Source: Phialocephala subalpina (taxonomy: Eukaryota; Ascomycota; Leotiomycetes; Helotiales; Mollisiaceae). Taken from it: a stretch of DNA of 64,000 nt. Position 1 is the stretch's first letter. Every line of letters begins with the position of its first letter. The stretch covers positions 128,782 to 192,781 of the forward strand of contig FJOG01000009.1 of the NCBI GenBank assembly GCA_900073065.1, given 5' to 3'. The notes beneath the pieces were generated by a model, which searched no databases, was not told the DNA's origin, and was given only the letters and a program-made list of their open reading frames with translations. Shown here piece by piece: positions 11,371 through 23,055 of the stretch. The position numbers and the translations under genes were made by a program.

Positions 11371-13060
11371 AATATTGGTCTCTGCTATCGCGCTTGAAAT
11401 TGAAATCTCAAAATCAACCTTCTTTCCTTTCCTTTATGTCTTGAAAAAGACTCCATAACAGCTCGCCGAAGTCCTTGCTTATCTAGCATCTAGGCGGAAG
11501 ACGACATTTAATGCATCCTATACGATAAGTTAGTCAGTAGCGAAAGCGAGTCCCTTTATAGGAATAACGAGCCTTTGCATTTCCAGCCCTTCTCCATCTC
11601 ATTCGAGGTCTCGTGGAGGTCCTGCTTGTCGAATTGGTAGTAGAAGCTCGAAGCCGCTAATTAGTTTGCGATGCTGGCAATTTGTTGTTTCTCGCCTTCG
11701 ACATATTCACTTGCAGAGTGGCCAATACGTCAGTTAACTGATCAACTGACTGATGATTGATTATACCCTTCCAGTTCTGATATCACTAGATAAAGTAATT
11801 TATGGGACGAAAGTGAACGAATGCGAATTTAAGTTGGCCAGAGCGCTCACCGCCTTACATGGGGGGTGACTTTCATTTATTGAAACCCCCTTCTGTACAA
11901 TATAGCCTTCGCGATCCGAGCTTGCTCAGACGTGTAAACGACTATTTATCACAGTTTGGTTGCATATAGCACAAATATCGAGTTACGATTAAGATAGGAA
12001 CCATAAGTCCAGACGCAAACAGTAAACAAAAGTAGGCAACAATAGGCCCCAGGCGTTGGTTATAACCACAGGCGGTTCTAGCTAGACCTATAGGCCTATG
12101 GTTGTGGTTGAGCACCTGTATCTATGACCGGAATCAAAATTAATCCACACGCTGTGAGTAGTCGAATTGAGGCTTTAACATTTGAGGATATACTTCCGAA
12201 GCCGCTAAAAAAAAGGAGTATTAAATGAAATGCTTATCTTTTCGAGCTTAAGCAAAATGCGATTAAAACGCTAAAGTTATTATAGTTAGCGATCTTTACA
12301 ATAATTGAATTTTACGTAGTAAATCTTTATTGTTTCTCTCGAGCTATTAGTAGCGACCGGCGACCAGTATAAAATGAATATATCTTTCAAAATCTAATTT
12401 CGGTATCTCGATCCCGAGTGCAGCTCGCGATCGGCAAAAGCCGGGGAAGCTCGGAGTCCAAGAATAGTAGTAAGAGCGACCAATCAAAGTATCTGGATTA
12501 GACATTACTCAGGCTTGTAGTTGTAGCCAGAAGCACCTGTGGCTGTAACTGCCGCCTAGGCCCCAGTACTTCCTGATGTGGTACAATCATGTGACTTACA
12601 TGTTAAATGTCACATGCCAGAGCCGTAATAGTATCCCCGTTTAGGTAAAGTTAAAGAGACCTCGCAGCTCACATTAATTGTTCGTGATTTGCTGTAAGCA
12701 TAAATCTCCTAGCATTCATTTAGCCTGAGCTCTGAAATACGAAGTGAGAAGGGCATTACTAGAGCCTCCACTCAGTCTACCACAGGCGCGAAGTGCGTGA
12801 CGATTCTATAGCGCTAGTTCTAGTTTGTGTGATTTTTTTTAATATGTATAAAATTGGATGGGTGCATCGCCCGTGCAATTGATTGGTAAGAGTGCCTGTG
12901 AGGCCTAATGTGGCTGAGTACTTGACTTTGCGCAAGGCTGAATTGGCCCTTTTAAGAATTACTCTATCTTCCCTTTATCATCCTCTTTTGAGTCTTGCCT
13001 TTCGTTAAAAATCGCCGTCGCCCTACATCAGTTCACTTCCTTTGACACACGATATCAGAC
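11371..13060. other. gene-poor region flanking the AT-rich island
   Basis: No intact gene. It contains the coding relic near 11560-11700 noted for the truncated gene, and a short imperfect inverted repeat around 12060-12110 ('AACCACAGGC' against 'GCCTATGGTT'), possibly the trace of a small transposon. The last 60 bases, before the ATG at 13061, are presumed promoter and leader of the next gene. Confidence 0.4.
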
Positions 13061-15120
13061 ATGGCGGAAATACTTGGCGTCATTTCCAGCGGCGTTAGCA
13101 TCGGCTCGCTTGTTGGGCAGATAGCCTCGAGCGTCATGAAGCTCAAGTCGTACATAGACCTTGTCAAAGATGCTCCAGAAGATATCAGAATCCTTGTTGA
13201 CGAAATTGAGGATCTTCAGCTCTTGATCTCTGACATCGAAGATGATCGGGCGCGTAATCCCCACACGGACTTGCTACTTGAGAGTAGCTCTGCCTCGCGA
13301 TGCTTGGCTCATTGCAGACGCGGAGTAGAACGATTACAACATGTTGTGGATGCGATGGCTGTGGATTTTAGAAGCATGAAACCGATGAGGAGGACTCGGG
13401 CTGCAGCTTCGGTGATCTGGAAACGAGATACAGTAGAGAAGTACAAAGCTCAGTTAGCAAGTGCTGTGAGGCTGTTGGCTTTGTCTCATCAAATTTATAC
13501 TAGGTGGCTATTTTTCTGAATTTCAAACATCTATATGACTGTTTTTTTAGTGCAATATTGCTATCTAAGTTCTATTGGTTACAAACTAACGCATACTCAT
13601 AGGTCTCTAATAGAGCTTCAACCAGACATCATCACGTCAAGGGTTACTCGATTCATCGAGAGAGAAGCTGCTAACAGGGCATCCATCAATCATTCCGCGC
13701 CATCAACTACCATTGAGGTCCAAGAATGTAGATCGGGTAGCTCGTCTCGATGGACGCGAACGCAGTCCCCTTGGCTCCAATGGAAAAGGTACTCTTTGCT
13801 TTTAGGGCGTGCATGGGAATTCGAGATCTTTAACTCCCAACAAGGTTGGCAATTCTCCATGCGTATATATGCTATCGTATCGTCTGATTCCCTCGTGGTC
13901 AGATACACGAAAGAGGGAGATATAGAAGGACTTCGGCGGCTGTTCTCGCTTGGACAGGCATCGCCTTACACCATTTGTATGGGAGCGGAGCTCGGGGGCT
14001 CACATTCTAGCATGCCTCTATTACGAGTAGGTAAAACTTTTCTTATATATGTTTGTAATCTAATATGTACAGATCGGGGCCGAAGAAGCAAATTACGAAC
14101 TTTGCGAGTTCTTGATCAATCAAGGGGCTGATCCAGCATTTAACCCGCACCCGCATTCTTCATGGTATGAGTTCGTCTGGGTACTCCCTGCCTAGCTGAT
14201 TGTTTCTCAGGTCGACAATTCAGTCCTTTGCTGTAAATGCCATCTGTAGACAACCTCCTCCCGCCAATTTTTGCAGTTTAGCAAATTTGTTGGGGTCCAG
14301 ATCTGAGGTCAGCCTTTCTGAAATTAAGAATTACCGTGGTCCAGTCTCGGCGTTTTCAGTCCTTCTGAAGTACATGGACACCCCTATAGGGGAACTGCCG
14401 ATTGACTTCCGATGCGATCTAGCAATCAGTCTAGCTCAGGATCCATATTTCAATAGCCCAGAGTTGTTTTTAGTAGCTCTCGATTGCAATCCATCATTCC
14501 CTCCTGCTATGAATTACCAAAGCAGGAACGGGATCACTTTGTTACACGCAGCTGTTGGGGCCCTTGGTATTCTGTCGGCTCGCATCACTAAGATTCTTCC
14601 ATTTCCGAGGAGGTATGCAGATTACGAATTGTGGATCTCAGGCTGGAAGTCTATTATCCAACAGCTCGTGACTAGCGGTGCGAATCTCCACATCACCGCC
14701 CCACCCGCTATACTTCGATACTTTGGTTTAGGCCTCGTTCAGGCGACCCCCCTGTGGCATATGTTCTTCATGCTTTGTTATATCCCCAAGTATGAATCGG
14801 TGTGGATCAATCCACAAAATGCAATGAATGCCTGGATCTCCACTCTCTCTAATTGTGGAGTCGACTTGATAGAATATGGCTTGAGAGAGAGGCAAAATTG
14901 GAACTCTGTAGCAATTTCAATGGAGCTCAGTCCCACTGGCCCAAGATACCTGCACAGTGATTATTATTTTGGTCAACGGCGTTTGATTAGCTTTGATTAC
15001 GGTCAATCACCAAAAGAATGGATACTCTGGGAGAATGAGCCCACGGACGAGTTTGCTGGAGAATTTTGGTCAATGATAGGCGGAAAGGAAGAGATCATGC
15101 CAGGGACTTGGATCGATTGA
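13061..15120 (+). CDS. protein with fungal STAND N-terminal domain and ankyrin-like segments, no NTPase
   Basis: Four exons: 13061-13503, 13603-14026, 14073-14164 and 14211-15120, joining to 622 residues. Residues 1 to about 165 match the helical N-terminal domain found at the front of fungal NLR/STAND proteins: 'MAEILGVISSGVSIGSLVGQ', 'DAPEDIRILVDEIEDLQLLI' and 'LLALSHQIYTR'. In that class the domain works as an effector or signalling module. The middle and C-terminal parts show weak ankyrin-like pieces ('NYELCEFLINQGADP', 'GITLLHAAVG', 'LVTSGANLHI'), but no P-loop or NACHT/NB-ARC block is seen. The last 46-bp introns are short but in phase. The protein could act in non-self recognition or heterokaryon incompatibility, or be an adaptor for a full receptor; this is inferred from the N-terminal domain only. 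Confidence 0.75.
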
Positions 15121-15906
15121 AAATTCTTCCTATTTTTGATGATACATGCTACAAAGACTAAAGAAAAAAATATAAAAAATAAAAAGGAGAGGATTATGCG
15201 TAATTCTTTGCTCTTTATGATTTAGATTGGATGGTTTGTGGGAGAGAGGGAGAGACAGAGGAGGAAGGAGTCATTGTCAAAGAATAGACGGGTTCTCAAA
15301 TGGCTATCGGAGCCGATTCCTTTGAATTTGACAAGAGTCTCCCCTTTGGTCGAGAAGCAGCAATCGATAAATCGAAAGCTCAGCGGAATACCAAATCTTG
15401 TTTTGAGATACTAGCAGAATCCTAATTCCCAGACACACCCCATGTGCTTGCAAAGCGCGGTCCTAATCCGCACCACAAACAGTACGACTAGCTGGTTATT
15501 GGCAGCGACGTAGCTACAGTAATGAAGTAGGTGTGGTATTTTGCAGGCACTAGTATCTACGGTCATTGCTAGTGATTGGGGGAAGGAAGGGAAGGTGGAA
15601 GCATAGCTTGGAGTTGAATGCTGGGGCTGAGACCTTTGTAGTGGAGCTGACATTAATAATGGAAAAACCAGGGTATAAGTGAAATCGAAAATGTTAGAAT
15701 AAGTTGAAAAATTGATAGGGGACGAATGGGGTTCTTTTTCCTCACCTCAACCCCCCGCCCCCTCTTTTTTTGAGTCTATACTCTTCGGATGGGTTTCTTA
15801 TAAACATAGTCAAAAGCAGCGGCTCACCAAGTGGGGCAGGCGGCGCTAAACTTAAAGAGGCAGCGCACTTGAATATAGTTTATAGCGTTAATAACTCCTT
15901 GAATCT
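15121..15906. other. intergenic between two 3' ends
   Basis: Convergent downstream regions of the genes on either side. A short frame on the reverse strand at 15411-15653 shows no family features. Polypurine and polypyrimidine tracts are present (15240-15275, 15735-15775). Confidence 0.4.
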
Positions 15907-16798
15907 TCATTCCATTCCATCTGGCGGGTAATTATAAACCTCTTGAACCTTTCCACCTTTTAACGAATCCTTGTGCATGTTCAGATATGCAGCAATAGCT
16001 GATTGATGCTCTTCAATACTCAGCTGAGCTGGGTCATCATCGTCGATCCAGAGAGTGAAAGTTACCCTCTGTAGGATTGTCAACAGGAACAGTCCGCCAG
16101 GAATAGGGCTTTCTAAATCATATCCATATGGTGTTCGGACGTCAATACCTAGCAGAGCACCTCGTATAAAGTCCATGAGCGGGACAGACTTGTGCAATTG
16201 CTTGACCTCGAGTCGACGAACATTCTCGGTGATGAGGTTGCCACTGCGCAAATCTAACTCCTTGATCCAACTCCACCAAAGGGTTGGGCTGAACAAGGCA
16301 TCGTAGTACTGAAAGTACGGCAAGCACCTCTTGGTATCAAAGCAAATGGGGTGTCTCCAATCCTTCGTCTCTTCTCCCAGATCCTTGCGCCAGATGAGAG
16401 TGTAGCTTCGGAGAGTTTCTTGACGGCTTTCTGCGTTGATATGGAGCGTTGGTGGCAAGGAATTGGCGTGGTCTTTTGAATATCGCTGTGGTCTGTTGTT
16501 TGACACTGACCTTTTGATGAATCGTCTGCCGATGTATACTTCTCGCGGCTCTGGGAAGCATAATCTCCAAACTCGGAGTCGAAGCTCAATGGATAGTTTC
16601 GGAAAGAGCGTGAGGGCGTCGAGAAATTGTATGTAAAGCTCGAGATTTGGATCGGGGAAGCTCTCCGAAGAGGCGCAGGTTCTGGGTGGGATCGCTTATT
16701 GTGGGGTTGTTGGACGAACGAGCGACGTGCCTGGGGCTGCCAAAGAAGAAGTGCGAGTGTTCGTTACGAGCAGACTGGTTCGACTTTGCAATGCGCAA
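15907..16798 (-). pseudogene. 2EXR-domain protein, one frameshift near 16655
   Basis: The reverse strand reads a nearly complete 2EXR protein. The core 'LTLFPKLSIELRLRVWRLCF' is followed by 'PEPREVYIG', then 'PTLHINAESRQETLRSY' and a well-kept C-terminal half ending 'YNYPPDGME' at 15907. The N-terminal part, from an ATG at 16798, reads '...NLRLFGELP' in one frame, and the continuation 'DPNLELYIQFLDAL' is in the next. The switch falls in a run of four Cs (GGGG on the given strand at 16654-16657). By analogy with the copy at 1-527 ('LFAELPDADQQLFLQ'), one base too many would explain it. It is therefore either a young pseudogene or a one-base sequencing error. Everything else in the reading frame is intact. 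Confidence 0.7.
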
Positions 16799-17307
16799 CT
16801 GATTTAGCTTTTAATTCTGACGCATCTTATAGCTGTATTCGCAAGTCAGAAAAGGCTATACAAGTATGCGCAAAGATCATACTTACAAGTTATTCGCGAT
16901 CTCCGCAAGATGTTTCTTCAAAATTCTCTCGTAAAATTGCATCTAAGGTGTCGTTGTTTGCTTGAAAGTACCAAAATGTTTATGATGACAAGAAAAGGAA
17001 GATGAGTCGGAAGATATATGGCGCCCACCAGCCACTTTCGGTAATGACCTTGTAATAGGCAGACAGCGTTAACAAACGAGTTGTAAATCCATCACGAATC
17101 TCATGAATGGAACATTTTCTCCCGCTCTGCTGTTGATTATAATCTGGCAGAATAGCGCTTGTTCTTCGACCATGACACCGCTTTGCAACTCTTTGTCAAT
17201 GACTGCCTCATTGCTGCTCTGGGAAGAGCAAAACCTCCCGCAACCGAAGCTGCAACAGCCCAGCCCTTTAGCTTTGTGCTGATCCATTTCCCTCAGTGAG
17301 CCGTACA

Positions 17308-17751
17308 ATGGCCACCTCCAATTCCATCCAGTTCCTGAGAGCGCCAGAATTCATCAAGAGCCATACCTCACCTTCACTCGCTTCCCCTCCCTCTCGAGCT
17401 CCACTTCAAGATCTGGACTTTCTGCTTCCCTATACTACGATTAGTCCTTATCTCCTCATCCCTCCGACACCACCCTCCGAGAAGCCTAAAAAAGATCAGA
17501 GTAGTGCATTCCCCTCCACATCACTCTGCACATCATTTCAGAAAGTCGCTCTGAGACCCTCCGACGCTACAGTCTCGTCTGGTGGGGGAGTCTTGGGAAG
17601 GACGCACGCGTACTGTGCAAGGACCAGGAAACCCCAGTCTGCTTCTCCTACAAGCACGATTTACCCCTATGTTATCTGCGAAGAACACGAAGACGCCACT
17701 CTTCCAAACCCAGATCCGACTTTTGGATCGCCCCTGTCCTGGCAAGATTGA
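17308..17751 (+). CDS. small hypothetical protein, uncertain
   Basis: Single open frame of 147 residues starting 'MATSNSIQFLRAPEFIKSH'. It is rich in Ser, Pro and Thr and has no recognised domain, signal peptide or membrane segment. The opposite strand is also open here, so it may be chance. It is reported only because it has an ATG and reasonable length in a stretch with no other gene. Confidence 0.25.
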   Translation: MATSNSIQFLRAPEFIKSHTSPSLASPPSRAPLQDLDFLLPYTTISPYLLIPPTPPSEKPKKDQSSAFPSTSLCTSFQKVALRPSDATVSSGGGVLGRTHAYCARTRKPQSASPTSTIYPYVICEEHEDATLPNPDPTFGSPLSWQD

Positions 17752-18170
17752 GAATTTGAGCGGTTTGAGGTTCAGGAATTTCGGATGTGGTTGCGAGAGC
17801 CGAAGAAACATATAACTGAACATGAAAAGGGTCTATGTGCGTCTAGAGTTGCTTCGTGGAGAGGAAGGCGGGAATTGTGAGATGATGGAGCATAATCTGC
17901 TGGGTAGTTTGCTACTGTTGACGGGGGTGAAGGAGGTGGTGTTCTCGATTTGAACCAAGCTTGAGTCAGCGGAACAGTCTTGGGAGGTATTAACAACTTA
18001 TTTAGAAGCATTTGGAGACGAAAACGGGCATATCTCAGAGTGTGAAGGCTCCGTCGTTAGAAGGCAGTTGGAGAACCGTTGTTGATTGAGATTGGATTGC
18101 TGCATGCGAATGTCAATGTTCCAGCCTTGACGGGACAATCGAGGACGTAGAAAAAGGCTGAAAGTCCAAG

Positions 18171-18670
18171 GTCTAGATAGAAACTTGTGGGTAAGAGGCT
18201 GCGCTGTAGGTTTGCGCATTTAGTAAGAGGTCACTAGGCACCTCATTAAAGCATTGAGTATTCTAGCATAGAGTTCGACGAAATTGAGAAAAAAAAACGG
18301 CGATCAATGTTGTGATTATGTAAACTGGGAAAGTTGAAATGAAGACACGAAACTGCCTAGCAAGAAACAAACCCAACCAGAAAACGAAGCAAGGTACCAC
18401 TGCACCAAGTCACCAAGGTGGTCTAGATAGAAACTTGTGGGTAAGAGGCTGCGCTGTAGGTTTGCGCATTTAGTAAGAGGTCACTAGGCACCTCATTAAA
18501 GCATTGAGTATTCTAGCATAGAGTTCGACGAAATTGAGAAAAAAAAACGGCGATCAATGTTGTGATTATGTAAACTGGGAAAGTTGAAATGAAGACACGA
18601 AACTGCCTAGCAAGAAACAAACCCAACCAGAAAACGAAGCAAGGTACCACTGCACCAAGTCACCAAGGTG
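18171..18670. repeat. perfect 2 x 250-bp tandem duplication
   Basis: Bases 18171-18420 are repeated without a single difference at 18421-18670. The unit begins GTCTAGATAGAAACTTG and ends CACCAAGGTG. It is non-coding and lies just 3' of the gene ending at 18795. The same unit length recurs in an unrelated duplication at 29554-30053, which suggests an assembly artefact. Confidence 0.95.
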
Positions 18671-18794
18671 GACCAGGACATCAACGCTCCGTCCGAAAAT
18701 GAGTATATATTTTGCTTTCCAACCAACCATTTCTCCTAGCCGCCGAACAGTTTATGTGTTCAATACCAACCCATCTGATTGTTCCCAAGATCCC

Positions 18795-20753
18795 TCAATT
18801 ACTCCTAAACCCAGGCGGTTGGTCCATTAGAGATATGTCCTGGAATGGTGTCTGCGGCTCCGGATCCTGATTCCGATTATGGCCAAGAATCGGGTTACCC
18901 CGGGCATCATGATCCACGTGTATCTTACTCTCCCCCGCCTCAGCAATATGTCCCAATCCCTCCCTAGGACTAGGTGTCCAGTCTCCTCCCCTCACCGGTC
19001 CACCAGTAAGCACGGGCGGATCACTCTGTCTCCTCCTTATTATCCTCGTCATGAATCTTTGAAGACTTGACCTCCTTTCCCCCTCGTCTACTTGCAAACT
19101 ATTTTTCCTGCTCCCATCTCTCCCGGCATCGAGTTCTGCCGCTCTAGATGAAGTTTGCGAGACGTCGCTTGAATTTGAGTAATTCCTCCCATGACTCGGT
19201 CGTCGACCTTGTGATGATACTAAAGAGACGCGGTTGTTGTTGTTCTGATTATTGCGAGGGTAATTAAAGTAATCAACATTATTAGAATTTTGACCTAATG
19301 GCGGACTCGAATCCAAACTCGGATTCCGATATCCACCGCTTGATTGCGAGTACTGACTCTCCGAACTCGCGACGGGATTATATCCCTTCGGATAATGGGT
19401 ATGTGGCGGACTCCTCGGACTAAACGGAGACAAGAAAACAGGAGGAGAATTCGAGCCTTCCATTTCTGGGAGAGTGATTGGTGGGCTTTGGCCGGAGGTT
19501 CGACGCATGCTGCCTGAGACTGAGGAGCCGGTGATCATGAGAGGATCAACGGATAAGGCGTCGACGTCCTGAGGCTGCGAGGGTCGGTGTTGAGCTGAGC
19601 CTCTTCCAGAGCGGGGCGCGCTGTATGACCCTCGTGAATTTGCCATCTCTTGGGCTTTGGTTGCTCGGTTGAGACCTCTGATGATAAATATTGCTGCTAT
19701 GAGGATTGCAGACAAGAAGAAGATGGCTCCTCCGATGATCCCTCCCAAGGCTGCTGTCGAAAGTCCGCCTCCTCCTCCGCCAGTGCTGGCGCTTGTTGCT
19801 TGTGTTTTGGCGACGGGGGTCGCCGATGCGGGGATTTGGGCGACGATTGGGTTACTGCTTAGTGTGTCTGTTGGATTGGGAGCACCGGATACGGTGGTTG
19901 AGGTGATTGTGCTTGTTAAAGTGACTGTATTCGAGCTCGCGTCTGTCGTTGTGATCGTGTCTGTGAGGGTGAAGACTACTGGAGTCGTGAAATAGCAACC
20001 GTTGAGCTTACATCCCATGCCGTTACTACAACAGCCGCCTCCGAGGGATGCAGGGCAGGCGAAGTAATTGGCTGAACAAGTACTCGTTGATGCACCTGGG
20101 CGAGGAGAGCAGGACGACGCAGCACACACATAGTTCGAGGGGCAACATCCACCTGTTCACAATCAGTCCAGAACTTCCAAAATCCAGAGACTTTACATAC
20201 CTCCATCAGCTATGGGACAAGCAATGTATCCTGAAAATCCACACGCTGTAGCTGGAGTGGCCGTATTCGGTGTACAGCTACTCGTCCCACAGACATAATC
20301 ATTTGGACAACAATCTCCACCCACGGACGATGGACATAAACTGTAGCTTGTCGGACAAAGGTCTGCTGCACCTCTCTTCCCCAGAAACCCATCGTGTATG
20401 ACATCCCGTTGCATCGCACCCAGCTTCCTCCTCACCAAAGTAGGCCCTTCTGTTATCTTCGGATTCGAAACGGCTGGCGGAGAACTCTTCGTAGGTCGAG
20501 GTGTAGGTGCCAATCCAACCGCTTGTGCTGTCGTCGCCCAATGTCGAAGTGGTCCATCGTAGCGATCGTCCGCGCCTTCTCCCTCAACCACTTTCTGTGC
20601 TGCCTTCGGCCCACTGTTCGTCCTGTCCTTACTACCCTTCCTATACTTGACTCTCTTCGCGCCTCGTTCATTTGTTCCTGTAGCCCATGTCCCCGGAATG
20701 AATCCCGCTGCGAGCGCTATCGTGCAGCTCCAGCACGTACTCGTGAAACGCAT
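18795..20753 (-). CDS. cysteine-rich single-pass surface protein
   Basis: Two exons, 20753-20201 and 20152-18795, join across a 48-bp intron (donor GTATGT) to 636 residues. The order is: a signal peptide ('MRFTSTCWSCTIALAAGF'), a linker, three cysteine-rich modules of the form CPxxxGGxCCxxxxxC ('CPSSVGGDCCPNDYVC', 'CPIADGG-GCCPSNYVC' spanning the splice, and 'CPASLGGGCCSNGMGC'), a Thr/Ser-rich stalk, and a glycine-rich turn before one membrane helix, 'ALGGIIGGAIFFLSAILIAA'. A long Ser/Pro/Asn-rich cytoplasmic tail of about 275 residues follows, with basic patches such as 'RIIRRRQ'. This is the build of a cell-surface sensor or wall-anchored receptor, with cysteine-rich head outside and tail inside. 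A stress-sensor role is only an analogy. No kinase domain is present. Confidence 0.82.
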
Positions 20754-23055
20754 GGCGACGGCTGTCTCGGTTCGAGATCGACAGCGGATCGGATCGTAGC
20801 GACTTCAAGCTTGCTGTAACACCCCAACAACTACCGACAATCAATATCGCGATATCTGCCTGATAATTCCATGTAGTTGTCGAACGTCCGTCCGCAGAGT
20901 CTTCAGGATGTGCGGTCTACAGCGAGGACGCCTTCCGGAAGGTCTCAGATACGGACGCGGGATATCTCAGCGAGTTGCGGCGTAGAATAAGCGGTAGGCT
21001 GGGCTAAGCAATCACTAGAGGAAGCCAACACTTCGGAGGATTTGCGAGGGTGAGATGAGGCAGAAACTCAAAAGATCGTGATAAAAAACCTCGAGATAAT
21101 GATGCGCAGATGCAAAACTGATGTTGAATACGAATGATGAAGAAGAGAAGTCGTCAATAGATCGACGAAAGACCTACCTGATCAGAGCCTGGCCCCCCGA
21201 CATTCTGTGATCTCCCCGCCGCATCCCAGAGTGCTGCCCACACCCAAGGAATACCAGCAGTCGGGACCTCAGCCTCTTTGGTTCCATTTTGGGGCGGTCG
21301 TGACTGCGTCCGAGGATATCCCATTCTGATTGGGGCATTGTACTGACTGTGGTGTCTGTCAGCCGGTATTGACAAGGAAGTCTTGGAGGTCGGCGAGAAT
21401 GCTCCAATCGCACTCGCAGCACAGCAGCGTGGGTGTCGAGGAAGCCTGTAAATCTCTGGTCATGGCTTGGCTGTCGAGGCCGTATTTGCAGGAAGACCAC
21501 GATAATGGACGATATGAGTGGCGGGACATACGCCTCAGGCGCTGTCGGGATGCACGTCGTCGCGTTCAGCAGGTGGTGTCATTTTGCCAAAATGCATCCC
21601 CGGTGGAAGAGCCCAGAACCAGATAGGGCTGGCTGCGAGGTATAAGAGCTTATTGGTGGCTCCGTACGGTGGAACTGTAGGATTCATCGTCACGTAAAAG
21701 ATCTCACTCGCACTGTGGCAGGGCGAGGTTGATGCAGAGTGGATGGCGGGTGGGTGGAGTGAGGTCGCTGGGTCTTGTGGCTGCATCTCGACAACCCTTG
21801 TAGGGTATCACGTGTTTGTGCCTTACTACCTTATCTATCTTTAGGTATGGAACGTGATCTCTCCGACCTGTTACATATACGCCGAGAATTATACCCATTA
21901 CCTCGCAAAAGGTTTTCAGCATGTATCGAGGCGAAATGCTCCAGAAAATTGGCTGTAAATTTACCACGACCGAGTACATCTGCGAAGCAGAAATTCAAAA
22001 TGGTCTCATCGAAGGTAGGAACATAGGTGTTTAACACACTGAGATCTACCATGTACCACCTGTCCATAATTTGTTTTTACCTTGCCTTGATATCTGCCGC
22101 AAAAACCCACCCGTGAGTTTCAAGAGTCTGAACACATGCCTGCGTCGAAATATCAGCAAAAGCTTACCTGACGTGAGGATCATGACAGCGTACCAAAGAT
22201 CCTAAGGTGGCAAGAAGTGTAGTGCAATAGTTGTGTCGTTCTGGGAAGGCATGGCAGCGAAGGGAAGGAGTGAGGTGGTTTAGAGGAAAGAGTTGTGGTG
22301 GTAAAGAAGGTGAGCGAGGACCTAGCAGCAAATGCTCGGACCAAAAGGCAAGAAACTCCCATCTCACCAGAATTAAGAAAATCGGAAAGTGGGCCTGGGA
22401 GGCAGCGACAGAAAGAACGAAAACCAAGGAAGGAGAGGACCGATGCCTGCCTTGGGACTTTCTCAAGATTTGACTTGTACGAAAGCAAGAAGGATTGGCA
22501 ACGAAGCACAAGTTAGTACTGATTTGTTCGTCAAATGACTTAGTTGCTGAAGACTACTGTACGCCGCCAGTCTATGGAAATTACTGACGCTCTCGCAAAA
22601 ACGCTCAATTTTGTCGCTCACCAAAGCAAAGCCAGATCCGAATTTGGATGGCTGATATCGACCATGTCTCGGCATGTACCCCCGTACTAAAGCTCAGATG
22701 GCGATCAATTCCCCGATATTCTCCATCTTTCCCAGTATACCCATAAGATTTTTGGTTGTAAGAAAGCCATCATCCGAGCCGCCCTCAGCGTTTGGTGTCT
22801 AGGAGATCGCATGGATGCTGCAGATCTATGATGGTACTGTGTGCAAGTTAGCGAGCCGAACTCGATGTTGCGATATGCAAGAGACATTACCATGCAATTT
22901 CAGCATACTTGATGGTCAGGCCGCCCGACACACCAAGTATGGATTTTCGTCTTCTGATACTCCTAAACGCTCAGATACCAGAAATTCCCAGAGAGAGGAA
23001 AAAGGAGAATCAGAGTCGTTGTCCCTCGAGAAGAAACCCTCGTTTGCTGCCCTGC
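20754..23055. other. long stretch without a convincing gene
   Basis: Upstream region of the surface-protein gene and downstream region of the J-domain gene. Several overlapping frames exist on the reverse strand. One from 21786 contains 'NKLLYLAASPIWFWALPPGM' and another reads on to about 21170 in a different frame. None shows a known domain or convincing splice phases. A small unrecognised gene on the reverse strand at 21150-21790 remains possible. Confidence 0.35.

Noticed and set aside
21150..21790. Reverse-strand open frames with 'NKLLYLAASPIWFWALPPGM' and a basic continuation in another frame
   Set aside because: No domain, no convincing splice linking the frames; listed only as a possible unrecognised gene.
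22164..22511. Ser/Leu/Phe-rich reverse frame
   Set aside because: Low-complexity translation of a pyrimidine-rich stretch, overlapped by other frames.
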